64,000 nucleotides of DNA from Ignavibacteria bacterium (GTDB lineage Bacteria; Bacteroidota; Ignavibacteria; Ignavibacteriales; Ignavibacteriaceae). Each line of letters starts with the position of its first letter. Position 1 is the first letter of the stretch. Below are positions 1 through 9,030 of the stretch, in pieces. Position numbers and translations under genes: made by a program. The stretch spans positions 18,916 to 82,915 of the forward strand of contig JAJTBZ010000071.1 in NCBI GenBank assembly GCA_021286645.1, in the 5' to 3' direction. Below the pieces are notes generated by a model that did no database searches, was not told where the DNA came from, and saw only the letters and a list, made by a program, of their open reading frames with translations.

Positions 1-2
1 GA

Positions 3-257
3 GGAACCCCTGCTATTTTGGGAAGACTTGCTGCTGCTGTCCCCGAGGCTTCTACTTTTCGTGGAAGAACTGTATATGTTTGGGTTTTTGTTGATGAGTC
101 GGGAATTGTTAGAAAAACACAAATCTCCAAAGGGTTGGGAGGGGGTATAGATGCCGCAATTTCAGGTATTATCAGAAGTACAAGATTCCGCCCGGGGAAA
201 GATAAGGGTAAAAAAGTAAAAGTTCAGATGATGCTAAACGTTACAATAACGGGGTAG
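3..257 (+). CDS. TonB C-terminal domain protein (5' end outside window)
   Basis: The reading frame is open from the first bases and has no convincing start, so the gene begins upstream of the window. The visible 84 residues match a TonB C-terminal domain: a VYVWVFVDESG strand, a small-residue helix (GGGIDAAISGIIRS), then a TRFRPGKDKGKKVKVQM segment. This is the usual order of strand, DxAA helix, f-x-P, basic turn and last strand. TonB domains couple inner-membrane energy to outer-membrane receptors, and short free-standing copies are common in Bacteroidota envelope proteins. Its TAG stop directly abuts the stop of the convergent aldolase gene, with no base between. What precedes the domain is unknown. 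Confidence 0.7.
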   Translation, partial: GTPAILGRLAAAVPEASTFRGRTVYVWVFVDESGIVRKTQISKGLGGGIDAAISGIIRSTRFRPGKDKGKKVKVQMMLNVTITG

Positions 258-914
258 CTACAATCGGTTTTTGGGGTGAATTTCCATGCCATAGGTAGCA
301 GCCGCTACCGAATATAATTCTTCAAGTTTGTCTTTCGAGATCTCAATGGCCCCGCCTAAAGATTCGGTTAGCCAAAGTACTTTTGCCGTATGCTCCAGCT
401 TCTCCATTCGATTATATGCCTCACGAAGCGATGTTCCTACAGTGACCGCCCCATGATTGCGCAATAAAAAAACATTAGCGTAATCAATAGAGTGCTGCAA
501 ACTTTCTGCCAATGCCCGTGTAGAAGGCGTTGCATATTCACATAGGGCAATCCTGCCAAGTCCCAAAACGGCTTCAGGCAATACTGCTCTGTTTAGCGAA
601 CGATTTGAAGAGGCGAATGCAGTGGCATGTACCGGATGGCAGTGAACAACAGCATTAATTTCCGGACGGGCCCGGTAAATTTCCAAGTGCATCTTGAACT
701 CGGTTGAAATCTTTTTATTTGTCGCCCGTGTGTTCCCGTGCCGGTCAGTATGAATAATATCTTCTACAGTTACTTCTCCCTTCGAGATCCCTGATGAAGT
801 TATTAAGAAAGTGCCATCAGGCAGCCGTACCGATAGATTCCCATCGGTAGCTGCAACAAATTCTTTTTCGTACACCTTATGACAGAAGTGCACCAACTCA
901 TTTTTGAGATACAT
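258..914 (-). CDS. class II aldolase/adducin family protein, L-fuculose-phosphate aldolase type
   Basis: 218 residues, the size of E. coli FucA (L-fuculose-1-phosphate aldolase), a zinc enzyme that splits a sugar phosphate into DHAP and an aldehyde. The metal and catalytic residues are visible: E72 (STEFKMH), H91 and H93 (HCHPVHATAF) and H154 (LRNHGAV), each one position below the FucA numbering 73/92/94/155. The TDGNLSVR and ITSSGISKG phosphate-binding loops are also present. Its start overlaps the end of the upstream oxidoreductase gene by 17 bases, so the two are probably translationally coupled. The true substrate cannot be told from sequence; related enzymes act on fuculose, rhamnulose or methylthioribulose phosphates, and no fucose kinase or isomerase is nearby. 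Confidence 0.85.
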   Translation of the reverse strand: MYLKNELVHFCHKVYEKEFVAATDGNLSVRLPDGTFLITSSGISKGEVTVEDIIHTDRHGNTRATNKKISTEFKMHLEIYRARPEINAVVHCHPVHATAFASSNRSLNRAVLPEAVLGLGRIALCEYATPSTRALAESLQHSIDYANVFLLRNHGAVTVGTSLREAYNRMEKLEHTAKVLWLTESLGGAIEISKDKLEELYSVAAATYGMEIHPKNRL

Positions 915-1905
915 GCTGCTCCAGGGCTTCCATCAGCTGCATGTTAATCAGGCCATCCAAACCTGTTACCAGCGGTTCTTCATTATTCAGGAAAGAAAGG
1001 GTAATTGATTTACAGGCATTTTGTAGTTTATTCGTTCGTTTACGGAATGCCTTTCGTGCTTCGCCTTCAATTTGAATTGACATTTTGGGGATCGCGTTCT
1101 TTTGCGATATCAGATTTTCTATAAGTATCGTACCCCGGCTTCCAATAATTTCCACCCGGTTAAAAGCTTTTGAGGCATTAGTGGATACATTGAGATACGC
1201 GTAACCGCCTTGTTCAAAGCGCAGCATAGCAGAAGCGAAGTCCTCAACCTCACTTTTATATATTACGTTATCAAAACATCCGAATAGCGGAAGCATTTCA
1301 CCATGCAGGTAACGGAACAGATCAATTATGTGCGTACCCAGGTCGCGCATTGCACCGCCGCCGCTCATCTCCTTGGTAAAACGGAAATTGGTATCGGGTA
1401 CAGCATGCATATTAAAATGAGCATCCATAGAAATAACCGAGCCAATAGTTTGGTTGGCAATTAGTTCTTTGGCCTTTTTTACGAGTGGATGAAAGCGGTA
1501 AACATAATTAACCGCGAGGAAAACATTATTTTTTTTACAGGTTTCTACCATTTGAGCCGCTTCAGCAGAAGTTAACGCGAGCGGTTTATCACAAAAAACA
1601 TGCTTACCGGCTTCGGCTGCCTGTATCACCTGGTTGAAGTGATGATGATTTGCACTGCCGATGTACACAGCATCAATTGGAGATTGTAGAAATGAAGTAT
1701 AGTCACTAAAATGTTCATGAATGCCGGCTTTTTCGGAAATATAGCGAGCCCGTTCCGGGGTGCCGCTATACACAGATATGATCTTTGCACGACGTACTTT
1801 TATTAAAGCAGGTATAATTGATTGTTCGGAAAATCGGCCTAACCCGGCCACGCCCCAGCGCAATTTCCGGATCCGGTTACGCATGGGAATCATTTCTTTT
1901 AACAT
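898..1905 (-). CDS. Gfo/Idh/MocA family NAD(P)-dependent oxidoreductase
   Basis: A Rossmann fold starts at LRWGVAGLGRFSEQ, followed by the family motif CDKPLALTSAEA (the usual EKP lysine, here DKP) and the C-terminal region with GGGAMRDLGTHIIDL, whose histidine is the usual catalytic one. These enzymes oxidise or reduce sugars, inositols or related polyols with NAD(P). I start at the ATG at 1905 (MLKEMIPM...) because the 15 codons upstream do not look like this family; ATGs five and seven codons further in are also possible. It is the first gene of a two-gene minus-strand operon with the class II aldolase, suggesting a small sugar-catabolism pair of unknown substrate. Confidence 0.85.
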   Translation of the reverse strand: MLKEMIPMRNRIRKLRWGVAGLGRFSEQSIIPALIKVRRAKIISVYSGTPERARYISEKAGIHEHFSDYTSFLQSPIDAVYIGSANHHHFNQVIQAAEAGKHVFCDKPLALTSAEAAQMVETCKKNNVFLAVNYVYRFHPLVKKAKELIANQTIGSVISMDAHFNMHAVPDTNFRFTKEMSGGGAMRDLGTHIIDLFRYLHGEMLPLFGCFDNVIYKSEVEDFASAMLRFEQGGYAYLNVSTNASKAFNRVEIIGSRGTILIENLISQKNAIPKMSIQIEGEARKAFRKRTNKLQNACKSITLSFLNNEEPLVTGLDGLINMQLMEALEQHVSQK

Positions 1906-1973
1906 AGTAATTTCTTTGCTAATATAATTATAAGGTCTAAAAATATACATATTTGGAATAGGCTACAAATTAC

Positions 1974-1999
1974 CGAATAAAATATTATTCGTATCTTTG
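1974..1999 (+). promoter_or_regulatory. inverted repeat abutting a TAnnTTTG -7 element
   Basis: Arms CGAATAA (1974-1980) and TTATTCG (1985-1991) are perfect complements around a 4-base loop. They are followed at once by TATCTTTG (1992-1999), which fits the Bacteroidota -7 consensus TAnnTTTG. No TTG is found at the proper -33 distance. The site lies between the divergent oxidoreductase and exported-protein genes and could be an operator for the operon beginning at 2031. This is inference from pattern alone. Confidence 0.4.
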
Positions 2000-2030
2000 T
2001 AGGTAGATTCACCAGTGAAAGGTTTAATTA

Positions 2031-3032
2031 GTGCGATTTACACTCTTACTTCTTATTGTTTGTTTTATTGCGGCGTATGGCCAAAGCCAGTACAGCAGCG
2101 GGTACCCCCGTTGGATGAGTAACGCCACTTATCGGACAGACCAAACTTCAGGTATGGTATATTTGCGAACGGTGGAAGGTAAAAGAGAATTTCTGCTGGT
2201 CGATGATATTGGGAAAATACATCGATTCTTCATAGAGCACGATACGGTATTTACATTTCATAGCATTGTATTAAGCAAGGCTGTTCAGGAATATCTGAAA
2301 GACTTTCCCAAATGGGACTTTGAGGAAGTTACTTATGATAAGTACACAAATAAAATATATATGTCTATAGAAGGGAACAAGCCGAGGATTAAAGAGACGG
2401 TAGGCATATATGAATTAGGTTTTAAAGGCGGCGATATATTTTCTGATACAATCGAAAGTATTAAAAAAGTGCCGGTAAAACCAGAAGCGACTTTTCTTGA
2501 GTATGTAGAGGATAATATCGGGTACGAAGGAATGGCTGTCGATGAAAACTATTTATACCTGGGCCTTGAAGGATTTGCATATAACATTGACTTCGGTGAT
2601 AGCACTTTTCTTTATGTTGCAGATAAAAAAGATTATACCATACAGCGAAAAATCTCTACCAAAGATCTTGGTATCCGCACTATTTGCGGCATGTATGCAA
2701 CCGGGAACAGGCAATTATTAATAATCGATCGTAACAGCAGGGTGCTTCATTATGTTGCATTTGATAAAAATTTTGCTGTTACCGAACATCACAAGGTGAC
2801 ACTAAAACCCGCGATACCGGGTTACGTGCAATTTGAATATAATGCTGCTTTGGAAAGTGTTACCAGCGATGAGGCAGGGAATATTTATTTGGCAGATGAT
2901 CCATGGAAAAGCCACTATAAACCAGCGGCCAAAATATTTAATCAATTGGATGAAAATACACAGAATAATTTTATTCGTTTTGTTCCGGTAATTTATAAAT
3001 TAGAACACTCAATTTTATTTAAGGAGAATTAG
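2031..3032 (+). CDS. exported propeller-like protein, possibly esterase-like phytase/SdiA-regulated type
   Basis: GTG start with a GAAAGG ribosome-binding site about 8 bases upstream. A clear signal peptide (MRFTLLLLIVCFIAAYGQ) is followed by about 310 residues of repeated short beta strands and turns, rich in Tyr and Asp. The segment at residues 161-171 (DNIGYEGMAVD) resembles the repeated N-x-G-x-E-G-I/M-A motif of the esterase-like phytase and SdiA-regulated propeller families, which is the only hint of family. It is the first gene of an operon: one base separates its stop from the dipeptidase start. Likely periplasmic or outer-membrane associated; function not established. Confidence 0.65.
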   Translation: MRFTLLLLIVCFIAAYGQSQYSSGYPRWMSNATYRTDQTSGMVYLRTVEGKREFLLVDDIGKIHRFFIEHDTVFTFHSIVLSKAVQEYLKDFPKWDFEEVTYDKYTNKIYMSIEGNKPRIKETVGIYELGFKGGDIFSDTIESIKKVPVKPEATFLEYVEDNIGYEGMAVDENYLYLGLEGFAYNIDFGDSTFLYVADKKDYTIQRKISTKDLGIRTICGMYATGNRQLLIIDRNSRVLHYVAFDKNFAVTEHHKVTLKPAIPGYVQFEYNAALESVTSDEAGNIYLADDPWKSHYKPAAKIFNQLDENTQNNFIRFVPVIYKLEHSILFKEN

Positions 3033-3033
3033 T

Positions 3034-4398
3034 ATGGATGAGGTTATTAAATATATTAAGGAAAATCGTGAACGGTATATTGAAGAATTAAAAGAACTCT
3101 TACGAATTCCCAGTATAAGCACATTACCCGAGAACAAGGAAGACATGCAGAAAACGGCAAAATTTCTTGCTGAAAAACTGAATGCCGCGGGTCTGAACAG
3201 GGTAGAAGTTTTTCAAACCGAAGGTCATCCCATTGTCTATGCCGAATGGCTCGGCGCGCCCGGTAAACCTACTGTCCTTGTCTATGGTCATTATGATGTT
3301 CAACCGGTTGACCCTATTGAATTATGGGAAACTCCTCCATTCGAACCGGTAATTAAAGGCGATAAATTATTTGCCCGTGGCGCAACTGACGATAAAGGCC
3401 AGTTGTATGTACATATTAAAAGTGTGGAAGCCTGCTTTAAAAAGCACGGCAGTCTTCCGGTGAATGTAAAGTTTATAATTGAAGGTGAAGAAGAGATTGG
3501 CAGCCCCAGTCTAGAACCGTTTATTTTAGCCAATAAAGAATTACTGAAATGTGATACAGTTTTGGTTTCAGATACGTCATTATATAGTGCCGGCCTGCCT
3601 ACATTGACTTACGGCTTGCGTGGCTTGTGTTATATGGAAGTTGAATTGACGGGTCCGAATCGTGATTTGCACTCAGGAACCTATGGCGGGGCAGTCGCGA
3701 ACCCCGTGAATGTACTGGCAAAAATGATTTCACAACTCCATGATAAAAATGGTAAAGTTGCTATTACAGGTTTTTACGATGGTGTTATCCCCCTTTCAAA
3801 AATGGAACGTGAAAATTTTAAGAAATTGAAATTTTCCGAAAAAGCTTACATGAAGGAGCTTGAAGTTTCTGAATTGGCAGGAGAAAAAGGTTATACTACA
3901 TTAGAGCGCATGTGGGCTCGCCCCACACTGGATTGTAACGGAATTTTCGGCGGATTTACCGGCAAGGGCGCAAAGACAATTATTCCTTCAAAAGCTTCTG
4001 CTAAAATAAGCATGCGATTGGTTCCCGGGCAGGACCCGAAGAAGATTGAGAAGCTATTTACTAAGTTCATTAAATCGATAGCCCCGAAAAGCGTTAAAGT
4101 ACAAGTGACCAGTTTACATGGAGGTTCACCCGTATTAACTCCGCTTACCCATAAAGCCACTATAGCTGCATCGAAGGCAATGGAACGCGCGTTTAAGAAA
4201 AAAACTGTATATATGCGCGAAGGCGGCAGCATTCCTGTTATTGCTACTTTCGATAAAGTACTCAAAGCACCGGCAGTACTGATGGGTTTGGGACTTGATT
4301 CGGAAAATTTACATTCGCCGAATGAACATTTTGATCTGAATCATTTTATGCTTGGTATTCAGAGTTCGGCATATTTCTTCGATGAATTAGCAAAGTAA
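3034..4398 (+). CDS. M20-family dipeptidase (CNDP/PepV-like metallopeptidase)
   Basis: 454 residues, the normal length for M20 dipeptidases that use two metal ions (usually Zn) to hydrolyse dipeptides or N-acyl amino acids. Visible metal and catalytic positions are H86 and D88 (YGHYDVQP), bridging D119 (ARGATDDKG), catalytic E153 and ligand E154 (EGEEEIGSPS), D180 (LVSDTS), and a C-terminal histidine in NLHSPNEHF. The dimerisation insert around residues 200-320 includes the DLHSGTYGG motif. There is no signal peptide, so it is cytoplasmic. A strong AAGGAG lies 8-13 bases upstream. It sits in an operon with an exported propeller protein and a lipoprotein, with gaps of 1 and 2 bases. Confidence 0.93.
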   Translation: MDEVIKYIKENRERYIEELKELLRIPSISTLPENKEDMQKTAKFLAEKLNAAGLNRVEVFQTEGHPIVYAEWLGAPGKPTVLVYGHYDVQPVDPIELWETPPFEPVIKGDKLFARGATDDKGQLYVHIKSVEACFKKHGSLPVNVKFIIEGEEEIGSPSLEPFILANKELLKCDTVLVSDTSLYSAGLPTLTYGLRGLCYMEVELTGPNRDLHSGTYGGAVANPVNVLAKMISQLHDKNGKVAITGFYDGVIPLSKMERENFKKLKFSEKAYMKELEVSELAGEKGYTTLERMWARPTLDCNGIFGGFTGKGAKTIIPSKASAKISMRLVPGQDPKKIEKLFTKFIKSIAPKSVKVQVTSLHGGSPVLTPLTHKATIAASKAMERAFKKKTVYMREGGSIPVIATFDKVLKAPAVLMGLGLDSENLHSPNEHFDLNHFMLGIQSSAYFFDELAK

Positions 4399-4400
4399 TT

Positions 4401-5279
4401 ATGAAAATTCGAATTGTAGCATTTATTGTTTCTCTCGGCTGCGTATTGCTTTGGTACGGTTGTTCAAAGAATAACTCGTCAGGGCAGAATGGCAATGGCC
4501 CCGGGGGAGGCGACGGCACTGCACAAAAAGAAATCGCTTATAATGCAGAGGCGGATCAATCGATTCAGGAGCAAAACCTTGCTGAAATGAAACGCCGGGC
4601 AGTAAACAGATTTGCCGGCGATACCATTGATCTGATGGAGTATGTTCTGAAGAGCTACCCGAAAGGAACATACCTGATGATTAATGATAAAACATTCCGC
4701 TATAATGTTCCTCAGTGCGCTGTTATATATCAGAAGCAAAGCGATGGCATATATGTTTACGCACTTATTGCTAAATCGAAAGCGGATGATGAACGCGTTA
4801 TTGAAGAAAAAAATGTTGTCGGGTATGATGCCAGCTTTATAGATTTTGATAGTACAAAACTTGGAACTGCATTATTCTACCTTACATTGTTTCATTATAA
4901 CGGTAATTTCGAAAAAGTTTGGGAAACCCCGGTTCCTACCCATGGCGGATTTAACCGAATGACCACCGAAATGTGGGCGAAGCGAAAAATTCCTTATATC
5001 AGAATTAATTTTCATTACGCTGCCGGCTCGGGTCATATTGATTATAATTATTTTCTTGTCGATGGTATGATGAAGCCGCCGCACTTGTTAATGACTTACG
5101 AAGGAATTAACATGAAACGGACTATGGCTGATGTGAATAATGATGCGTACCCGGATTATTGCGAGTACCTTTATTATGATACCGGCGATCGCGTGATGAC
5201 CCCTGATTCGGTTTATTTCGTTTGGAAAGACACTGCATATTTTAATGTCAGAAATAAAAAGCAGTGGCGTAAGTATTAG
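4401..5279 (+). CDS. lipoprotein of unknown function
   Basis: The N-terminus MKIRIVAFIVSLGCVLLWYGC is a lipoprotein signal with lipobox ending at Cys21, followed by a low-complexity Ser/Asn/Gly linker (SGQNGNGPGGGDG). The remainder is a compact domain with no family I recognise. Near the end DVNNDAYPDY resembles a calcium-binding FG-GAP or dockerin-like loop. Third gene of the operon starting at 2031, two bases after the dipeptidase stop, and followed by a strong terminator. Probably anchored in the outer or inner membrane facing the periplasm or surface. Confidence 0.75.
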   Translation: MKIRIVAFIVSLGCVLLWYGCSKNNSSGQNGNGPGGGDGTAQKEIAYNAEADQSIQEQNLAEMKRRAVNRFAGDTIDLMEYVLKSYPKGTYLMINDKTFRYNVPQCAVIYQKQSDGIYVYALIAKSKADDERVIEEKNVVGYDASFIDFDSTKLGTALFYLTLFHYNGNFEKVWETPVPTHGGFNRMTTEMWAKRKIPYIRINFHYAAGSGHIDYNYFLVDGMMKPPHLLMTYEGINMKRTMADVNNDAYPDYCEYLYYDTGDRVMTPDSVYFVWKDTAYFNVRNKKQWRKY

Positions 5280-5288
5280 CGAAACCAA

Positions 5289-5325
5289 AAAAAAGGCCTT
5301 CCGGAATTCCGAAAGGCCTTTTTTA
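5289..5325. terminator. bidirectional rho-independent terminator
   Basis: Stem AAAGGCCTT...AAGGCCTTT flanked by an A-run on the left and a T-run on the right, so it can end both the lipoprotein operon (plus) and the amylase operon (minus). The inner part GGAATTCC is itself palindromic. Confidence 0.9.
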
Positions 5326-5343
5326 TAATACCTCATTTTGATA

Positions 5344-8163
5344 TTACTTCATTAACACCATTTTCTTAACTGATGTAAAACTACCCGATTTTATCTGATA
5401 GTAATAGACGCCGCTTGAAAGATTCTTCGCATTGAATGGCACTTCGTAAGTGCCTGCATTCTGGTATTCATTCAGCAGAGTAACTACCTCTTTACCAAGC
5501 ACATCGAATATTTTCAATGTAGTAATGTTACCCGAGGTTAACTGATAACGAATCATCGTTGTCGGGTTAAACGGATTCGGGTAATTCTGCTCCAGCGCGT
5601 ATGCAGTAGGTTTATACGTGAGGTTATTTTCATCTTTAACCGCAATTAAACCCGGTTCTGGGGTAGGTAATTTTACGCTGGTGTAAATATGAAATTCACC
5701 TGGCTGCAGATTGATTTGTGAACCGGTATTTGAAACGTTGTATGAAGTTCCGGTGAAATAGTCATACCAGGTACCAGTTGACTGGAAATTACCCGCGATA
5801 GAACTGGCAGTAACACCGAAATTGCCAACGATTACCACGTTCATTGAAGAATGTGACAATACCAGGCGCTTTGTATAATTGCCTAAATCGTATGAAAAAT
5901 TATCTGTATTAAATGCAGGGTAATTCTTTTTTAGCTTAATTAATTCTGCGAATGTTTTGTACAGTCTGATCCGTTTTGAATCGTTGTAGTAAGACCACAG
6001 AATTGGTTTGTTGCCAACTCTGCCATTGGAATTAATGCTGGTATCGTAGCCAAGCTCGCCAAATTGCCAGAGCATTTTTGGCCCCGGTATAGTAAAGAAA
6101 AATGCACCGGCGGCTTTCATTCTGTCAAGGGCAGTTCCAAGATCTTTAACGTTATAGTTTCCACTTGAGTTACCCCAGGTAAGGTTTTTATACATCAGTC
6201 GCTCTTCATCGTGCGATTCCATATAGCCCACGAGGTTTTGTTTTGACCAACCACGAGCTTTATAGGTAACCCACGACAGGTCAGAGCTATATCCCATAGT
6301 AGCTTCGTTATAAGGATCGGTCATTTTTCCCCAAAGGAGCATACCGTAATTAGCTAATTCCTGCTCTTCGCCGTTGTCACCGAGATGCTCGAGTATAACG
6401 TAAGCGCTGGCATCGGTTGACCAAATTTTATCTGCCATTCTTTTCAGCAGCGCGACACGTGATGCATCATATGCACCCCACGCGTTTACATCGCTTCCGG
6501 TATTTTTCTGGGTAAAACCTTTACTCAAATCAAAACGGAAACCATCAACTTTGTACTCTGTTAACAAATATTTCAGAGTGTTGTCCATATAGTCTTTGGT
6601 AGCCTGGCTTTCGTGGTTGAAATCATAACCAACACTATACGGGTGGGTAGCGTCAACATTAAAGTACGGATTATAGCTGGCGGGTTTACCGGCGGCGGCA
6701 TCCCACCAGAGGCGAACCATAGGATTATTGCCAAAAGCATGATTGAAAACGACATCCATAATAACCGCAATACCATTGGCGTGGCATAAATCAACTAATC
6801 GTTTCAGTTCGCCGCGCGGGCCATAGTATTTATCAATGGCACCATGCAATGCAGGGTTGTAGCCCCAGCTTTCGTTTCCATCAAATTCGTTTACCGGCAT
6901 TAATTCCAGGGCGTTTATACCGAGGCGTTTCAGGTATCCAATTGAATCGGCAATTGATTTGTATGAATGCGAGGCAATAAAATCCCTGATAAGCAATTCA
7001 TAAATAATCAGGTTCTCTTTTGCCGGGCGTTGGTACCCGCTGGCCTGCCAGTTGTAGCTGCCCTGCCCGGTCTGTAATACGCTGACGAGTTGACTTGTTT
7101 TTGAAGCAGGGTATGGTTTTAATGAAGGATACACTGCATCGGGTATATACTTGTCATTCCACGGATCGAGTACAATTTCACTATAAGGGTCGGGTACTCT
7201 CATGGCGCCATCAACAAAGAACTGATAGCCATATTGGGTTCCGGGAATTAAATTGTTTATTGTAACCCACCATCTTTGACCATCAGGGGTACGGGTCATT
7301 GCCAGTTCCGGAAGGGCATCCCAATTTGAAAAATCGCCAATTACATAAATGTAATTTTTCATTGGCGCGTGTAGAACCAGGGTAACCGAGGTATTGTTCG
7401 AGTTATAGTTGATACCGTCTTTCATTCCGGTGGGAACAGCTCCCTGAGCAGGTGCCGACGGGCGAACGGTAATACCAAAAGAATCGCGTTTCGTTTCAGT
7501 TCCGTTTGAAGCAACTGCGGTTATCATTTTTCTACCGGTAGTGGTAGGCGTGTAATCGTAGCTGATTGTACTGCCATTGGAGGTTTGTATGAGCTGCCCG
7601 TCGATATATAGTGATAACGAGGTAGCTTGTGAAGCCTGAATTTTTACCGGAACGGTAGTATTGGCAGTAACTATATAAGGCAGACCGCTGGGAGCCGAAA
7701 CGGCAACCAAGAATCCGGAACCGCCTAAAGGCAGGAAGATATCGCCACCACTGGCTGTTTTTCCCTCTTTATATGTGGGACCGGTTTCACTACGGAAAAC
7801 GAAACAGATGTTTGTAATGGTTTCGCTCGCCGGAACTCCGTAAAAAGCACGGATTGATGGGCTTACCTTGAATTGGTATAAATCAGTTCCGATACGGGTC
7901 AGTTTTGTTTCCGGGGTGTTTACTCCCCAGTTGGTTTTAACATAACGCCACGCTGAAGAAGTAGGACTTAAATTGGTAAGTACACCGGTATGTGCATATA
8001 CTTCACCGGTATAACCCTTTAAGCCCGCGTTGCCCTGTGTGGCATCAAATACTACGGTTATGGAATCCGAATCCTGCGCGAAATACGGGGTCCATTGTAT
8101 TAATTGCCCCTGCGCGAATACCATGCAGGATATCAGCAGGAACAAGGTTGTAAGTTTTTTCAT
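5344..8163 (-). CDS. secreted alpha-amylase-family glycoside hydrolase (GH13) with T9SS sorting domain
   Basis: 939 residues. Order: signal peptide (1-20, ending MVFAQGQ); an N-terminal all-beta module (about 22-145) of a kind I associate with Bacteroidota amylases; an Ig-like linker (about 165-235); a CBM48-like early-set domain (about 255-330, VIGDFSNWDA); a GH13 barrel (about 375-780); and a C-terminal T9SS sorting domain (last ~85, with NYPNPFNPTT and final KKMVLMK). GH13 conserved regions: DVVFNH 470-475, GFRFD with nucleophile D545, acid/base E592 (VILEHLGD), and H651-D652. The region IV residue after HD is Glu (HDEE). It should hydrolyse or remodel alpha-glucans at the cell surface or outside. 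It follows the nuclease gene by 33 bases with a GAGAGG ribosome site, so it may be in that operon. Confidence 0.93.
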   Translation of the reverse strand: MKKLTTLFLLISCMVFAQGQLIQWTPYFAQDSDSITVVFDATQGNAGLKGYTGEVYAHTGVLTNLSPTSSAWRYVKTNWGVNTPETKLTRIGTDLYQFKVSPSIRAFYGVPASETITNICFVFRSETGPTYKEGKTASGGDIFLPLGGSGFLVAVSAPSGLPYIVTANTTVPVKIQASQATSLSLYIDGQLIQTSNGSTISYDYTPTTTGRKMITAVASNGTETKRDSFGITVRPSAPAQGAVPTGMKDGINYNSNNTSVTLVLHAPMKNYIYVIGDFSNWDALPELAMTRTPDGQRWWVTINNLIPGTQYGYQFFVDGAMRVPDPYSEIVLDPWNDKYIPDAVYPSLKPYPASKTSQLVSVLQTGQGSYNWQASGYQRPAKENLIIYELLIRDFIASHSYKSIADSIGYLKRLGINALELMPVNEFDGNESWGYNPALHGAIDKYYGPRGELKRLVDLCHANGIAVIMDVVFNHAFGNNPMVRLWWDAAAGKPASYNPYFNVDATHPYSVGYDFNHESQATKDYMDNTLKYLLTEYKVDGFRFDLSKGFTQKNTGSDVNAWGAYDASRVALLKRMADKIWSTDASAYVILEHLGDNGEEQELANYGMLLWGKMTDPYNEATMGYSSDLSWVTYKARGWSKQNLVGYMESHDEERLMYKNLTWGNSSGNYNVKDLGTALDRMKAAGAFFFTIPGPKMLWQFGELGYDTSINSNGRVGNKPILWSYYNDSKRIRLYKTFAELIKLKKNYPAFNTDNFSYDLGNYTKRLVLSHSSMNVVIVGNFGVTASSIAGNFQSTGTWYDYFTGTSYNVSNTGSQINLQPGEFHIYTSVKLPTPEPGLIAVKDENNLTYKPTAYALEQNYPNPFNPTTMIRYQLTSGNITTLKIFDVLGKEVVTLLNEYQNAGTYEVPFNAKNLSSGVYYYQIKSGSFTSVKKMVLMK

Positions 8164-8196
8164 GATTAGTGTGCCTCTCAGTGATAGATATAGTGA

Positions 8197-9030
8197 TTAT
8201 TTAAATTGCTCAATTGATGGCTTCCCTGCCTCTGCCCATGCTTTGTAAATAATTGCCTCAAGACATGAAGCGGCGGAGGACAGGCGCTCTACGGTAAGGT
8301 TACGGGTATAATTCCACATAATGGTATAATACTCTTCGTTAAATTTCCCCTTGGTTTCGCCGGTTGCAACAGAATCGGCATAAAAAATTACCGGGAACAA
8401 AACATGGGTGTCGTGCAGCATAGTCACGATAGTTGTTTTAATATCAGTAGTAATCGGATACTGGTTGATATAACATAATTCTGAAATTTTAGTGAAATAC
8501 TGTTCAACCATATTTGATTCATATCTCATATGAATCCCCTTCTGATGTGAAAGCTGTCCGTCATAGTTGGTAATCATATGCATTGGTTGGTGTGCATCAC
8601 CCACATAGTGTGCAATATCTGCCAACATCTGTATAGTATGTTTTTTGCTATGATCTTTCATGGCCTGCACAAGTTTCGTGTAAGTATCCTCGAGTGCCCA
8701 GGGCAGTACACCCATTTTCAGAACTGTTTCTGCGGTGTAGCTCTTTTCCAGTGCCTTGCGGTCAATAGAGAATGTTCCGGTTTTAAATTCCTTGTAAAAG
8801 TCACCATCGATATAGTGTTTGGGGCCTTCAGTTTTATCTTCACGCTTACGGGTATCGGGTTCTATACACTTATCAACAACAGAAGAGAACCATGGTGTAA
8901 ATTGTTTCATTTCTGCCGGGAGGGCGTTCAGTGCATTCTTTGTAATCAATTTATGCCCATCTTCTCCCCAAGGATAAATAAAAGAGGTGAATAGGGAGAG
9001 TAAGAAGATGAGTTGGGTTAGTTTGTTCAT
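8197..9030 (-). CDS. exported S1/P1 nuclease / zinc-dependent phospholipase C family protein
   Basis: Signal peptide of 20 residues, after which the mature protein begins at W21, as in this superfamily where the N-terminal Trp amine binds zinc. Further candidate ligands: H26 (WGEDGH), D59, H72, H141 and D145 (HYVGDAHQPMH), H151, H167 and E171 (HMRYES). The last ligand pair, His then Glu four residues later, matches bacterial zinc phospholipase C (H142/E146 in the B. cereus enzyme) rather than S1 nuclease (His/Asp). The substrate, nucleic acid or phospholipid, is therefore open. Its ATG overlaps the YjbQ stop as ATGA, and the secreted amylase follows, so the three genes probably form a minus-strand operon. 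Confidence 0.85.
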   Translation of the reverse strand: MNKLTQLIFLLSLFTSFIYPWGEDGHKLITKNALNALPAEMKQFTPWFSSVVDKCIEPDTRKREDKTEGPKHYIDGDFYKEFKTGTFSIDRKALEKSYTAETVLKMGVLPWALEDTYTKLVQAMKDHSKKHTIQMLADIAHYVGDAHQPMHMITNYDGQLSHQKGIHMRYESNMVEQYFTKISELCYINQYPITTDIKTTIVTMLHDTHVLFPVIFYADSVATGETKGKFNEEYYTIMWNYTRNLTVERLSSAASCLEAIIYKAWAEAGKPSIEQFK

